A stretch of 64,000 nt of DNA from Hippea alviniae EP5-r (lineage in GTDB: Bacteria; Campylobacterota_A; Desulfurellia; Desulfurellales; Hippeaceae), in NCBI RefSeq assembly GCF_000420385.1, contig NZ_ATUV01000001.1, positions 620,001 through 684,000 on the forward strand, written 5' to 3'. A program made the position numbers and the translations under genes. Every line of letters starts with the position of its first letter. The first letter of the stretch is position 1. Shown piece after piece: positions 63,641-64,000 of this stretch. The notes beneath the pieces were generated by a model. The model did no database searches. It worked only from the letters and a program-made list of their open reading frames with translations, and was not told the DNA's origin.

Positions 63641-64000
63641 CTTCCATAAACCTTCAAAAAAGAGTTTAAAAACTTCTCCGTAGTTCTTTTATCCTTGATA
63701 GAAATTCTAAAGAATTTATCACTCAATCCCCTAAAATTCGAGCAATCCCTTATCAAAAAGCCTTCTTTTATCATCTTATCAAAAAGCCAGGCTGAGTCTT
63801 TTCTCTTTAATTTAAACAACAAAAAGTTTGTCTTGCTTTCGAAGGTTTCAACATACCCACTCTTTTTCATCTCCTCTCTTAGCCAATCCCTAACATTTAC
63901 AATCTGAGCTATTTTGTTAGAATAATCCAGATCTAAAGCCCTTATAGCAAGCTCTTCGGCTAAAGCCGATACAGACCAGGAAAGATTAATTCTATTAAGT
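63625..64000 (-). CDS. CobD-type threonine-phosphate decarboxylase/aminotransferase, C-terminal part
   Basis: The frame is open to the window edge; 124 C-terminal residues are visible. The text around NLSWSVSALAEELAIRA, RDWLREEMKKSGYVETFESKTNFLLFKL (in part) and GLSDKFFRISIKDKRTTEKF matches the small domain of fold-type I PLP enzymes of the HisC/CobD group. Next to cobQ and cbiB it is most likely L-threonine-O-3-phosphate decarboxylase, which makes the aminopropanol phosphate arm used by CbiB; histidinol-phosphate aminotransferase is the alternative. An internal ATG at 63870 is not the start. Confidence 0.82.
   Translation of the reverse strand, partial: LNRINLSWSVSALAEELAIRALDLDYSNKIAQIVNVRDWLREEMKKSGYVETFESKTNFLLFKLKRKDSAWLFDKMIKEGFLIRDCSNFRGLSDKFFRISIKDKRTTEKFLNSFLKVYGRWLKR

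Overview
This is an AT-rich, gene-dense bacterial chromosomal window. It suggests a strictly anaerobic, probably thermophilic, Gram-negative bacterium, perhaps of the Desulfurella/Hippea type; that placement is inferred from gene content, since no rRNA is present. The pointers are: the start of a B12-dependent ribonucleotide reductase, with cobalamin genes at the other end; a pyruvate-type 2-oxoacid:ferredoxin oxidoreductase; a 4-hydroxybutyryl-CoA dehydratase-like radical enzyme; futalosine-pathway menaquinone genes (mqnC, mqnE); ThyX and TrmFO folate chemistry; and an ADP-free glycolytic step through ATP-type PfkA. No phage, IS element, plasmid function or CRISPR array is visible.

Layout. 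1-6.3 kb (reverse): nrdJ (edge), recJ, an argH fused to a Nudix domain, hom, and a DAHP synthase gene behind an aromatic-residue-rich leader peptide and attenuator. 6.3-7.7 kb: a small unknown gene, three serine tRNA genes (CGA, GCU, UGA) and a small PD-(D/E)xK-like protein. 7.7-11.3 kb (reverse): mqnC, mqnE and a phosphomannomutase/phosphoglucomutase. 11.5-15.2 kb (forward): a three-subunit biotin-dependent acyl-CoA carboxylase. 15.2-19.7 kb: an orphan periplasmic binding protein, divergent from a Cache/HD-GYP protein, and a lipoprotein. 19.7-25.8 kb (reverse): uvrC, a cupin, purL, a short prmA and an archaeal-type ATPase. 25.9-44 kb (reverse): about 20 tightly packed genes running from porGAB through a Lon-like protease, aroC, aroK, mtnA, ftsY, eno, ftsB, trmFO, thyX, rsmI and murJ to nfo. 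44-46.9 kb: pfkA, two small unknowns and an iron alcohol dehydrogenase. 47-51.2 kb (forward): an ABC importer, a YqhA-like protein and moeA. 51.2-54.3 kb (reverse): a TrmO-like protein, a disrupted or recoded small ORF, a CaCA antiporter and the 4-hydroxybutyryl-CoA dehydratase homologue. 54.4-55.4 kb: tRNA-Leu(GAG) and a peroxiredoxin. 55.4-61.3 kb: a 5'-nucleotidase-like protein, divergent from lemA plus a DUF2207 protein, then a Cache/PAS/GGDEF diguanylate cyclase. 61.3-64 kb (reverse): cbiB, cobQ and the 3' part of a cobD-type aminotransferase gene.

How it fits together. Chorismate supply (aroF, aroK, aroC) feeds aromatic amino acids, and it also feeds futalosine-type menaquinone synthesis. 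The attenuator before aroF is the clearest regulatory system in the window: promoter, 26-codon leader with 11 aromatic codons, competing antiterminator, and terminator. The two c-di-GMP proteins, one synthase and one HD-GYP hydrolase, share a recognisable periplasmic Cache segment. Good sigma-70-like promoters precede most isolated operons. Several of them place the start codon within about 10 nt of the -10 box without a Shine-Dalgarno site, which suggests leaderless mRNAs. Nothing in the window looks like a wholly new multigene system; the novelty lies in regulation and in unusual individual proteins.
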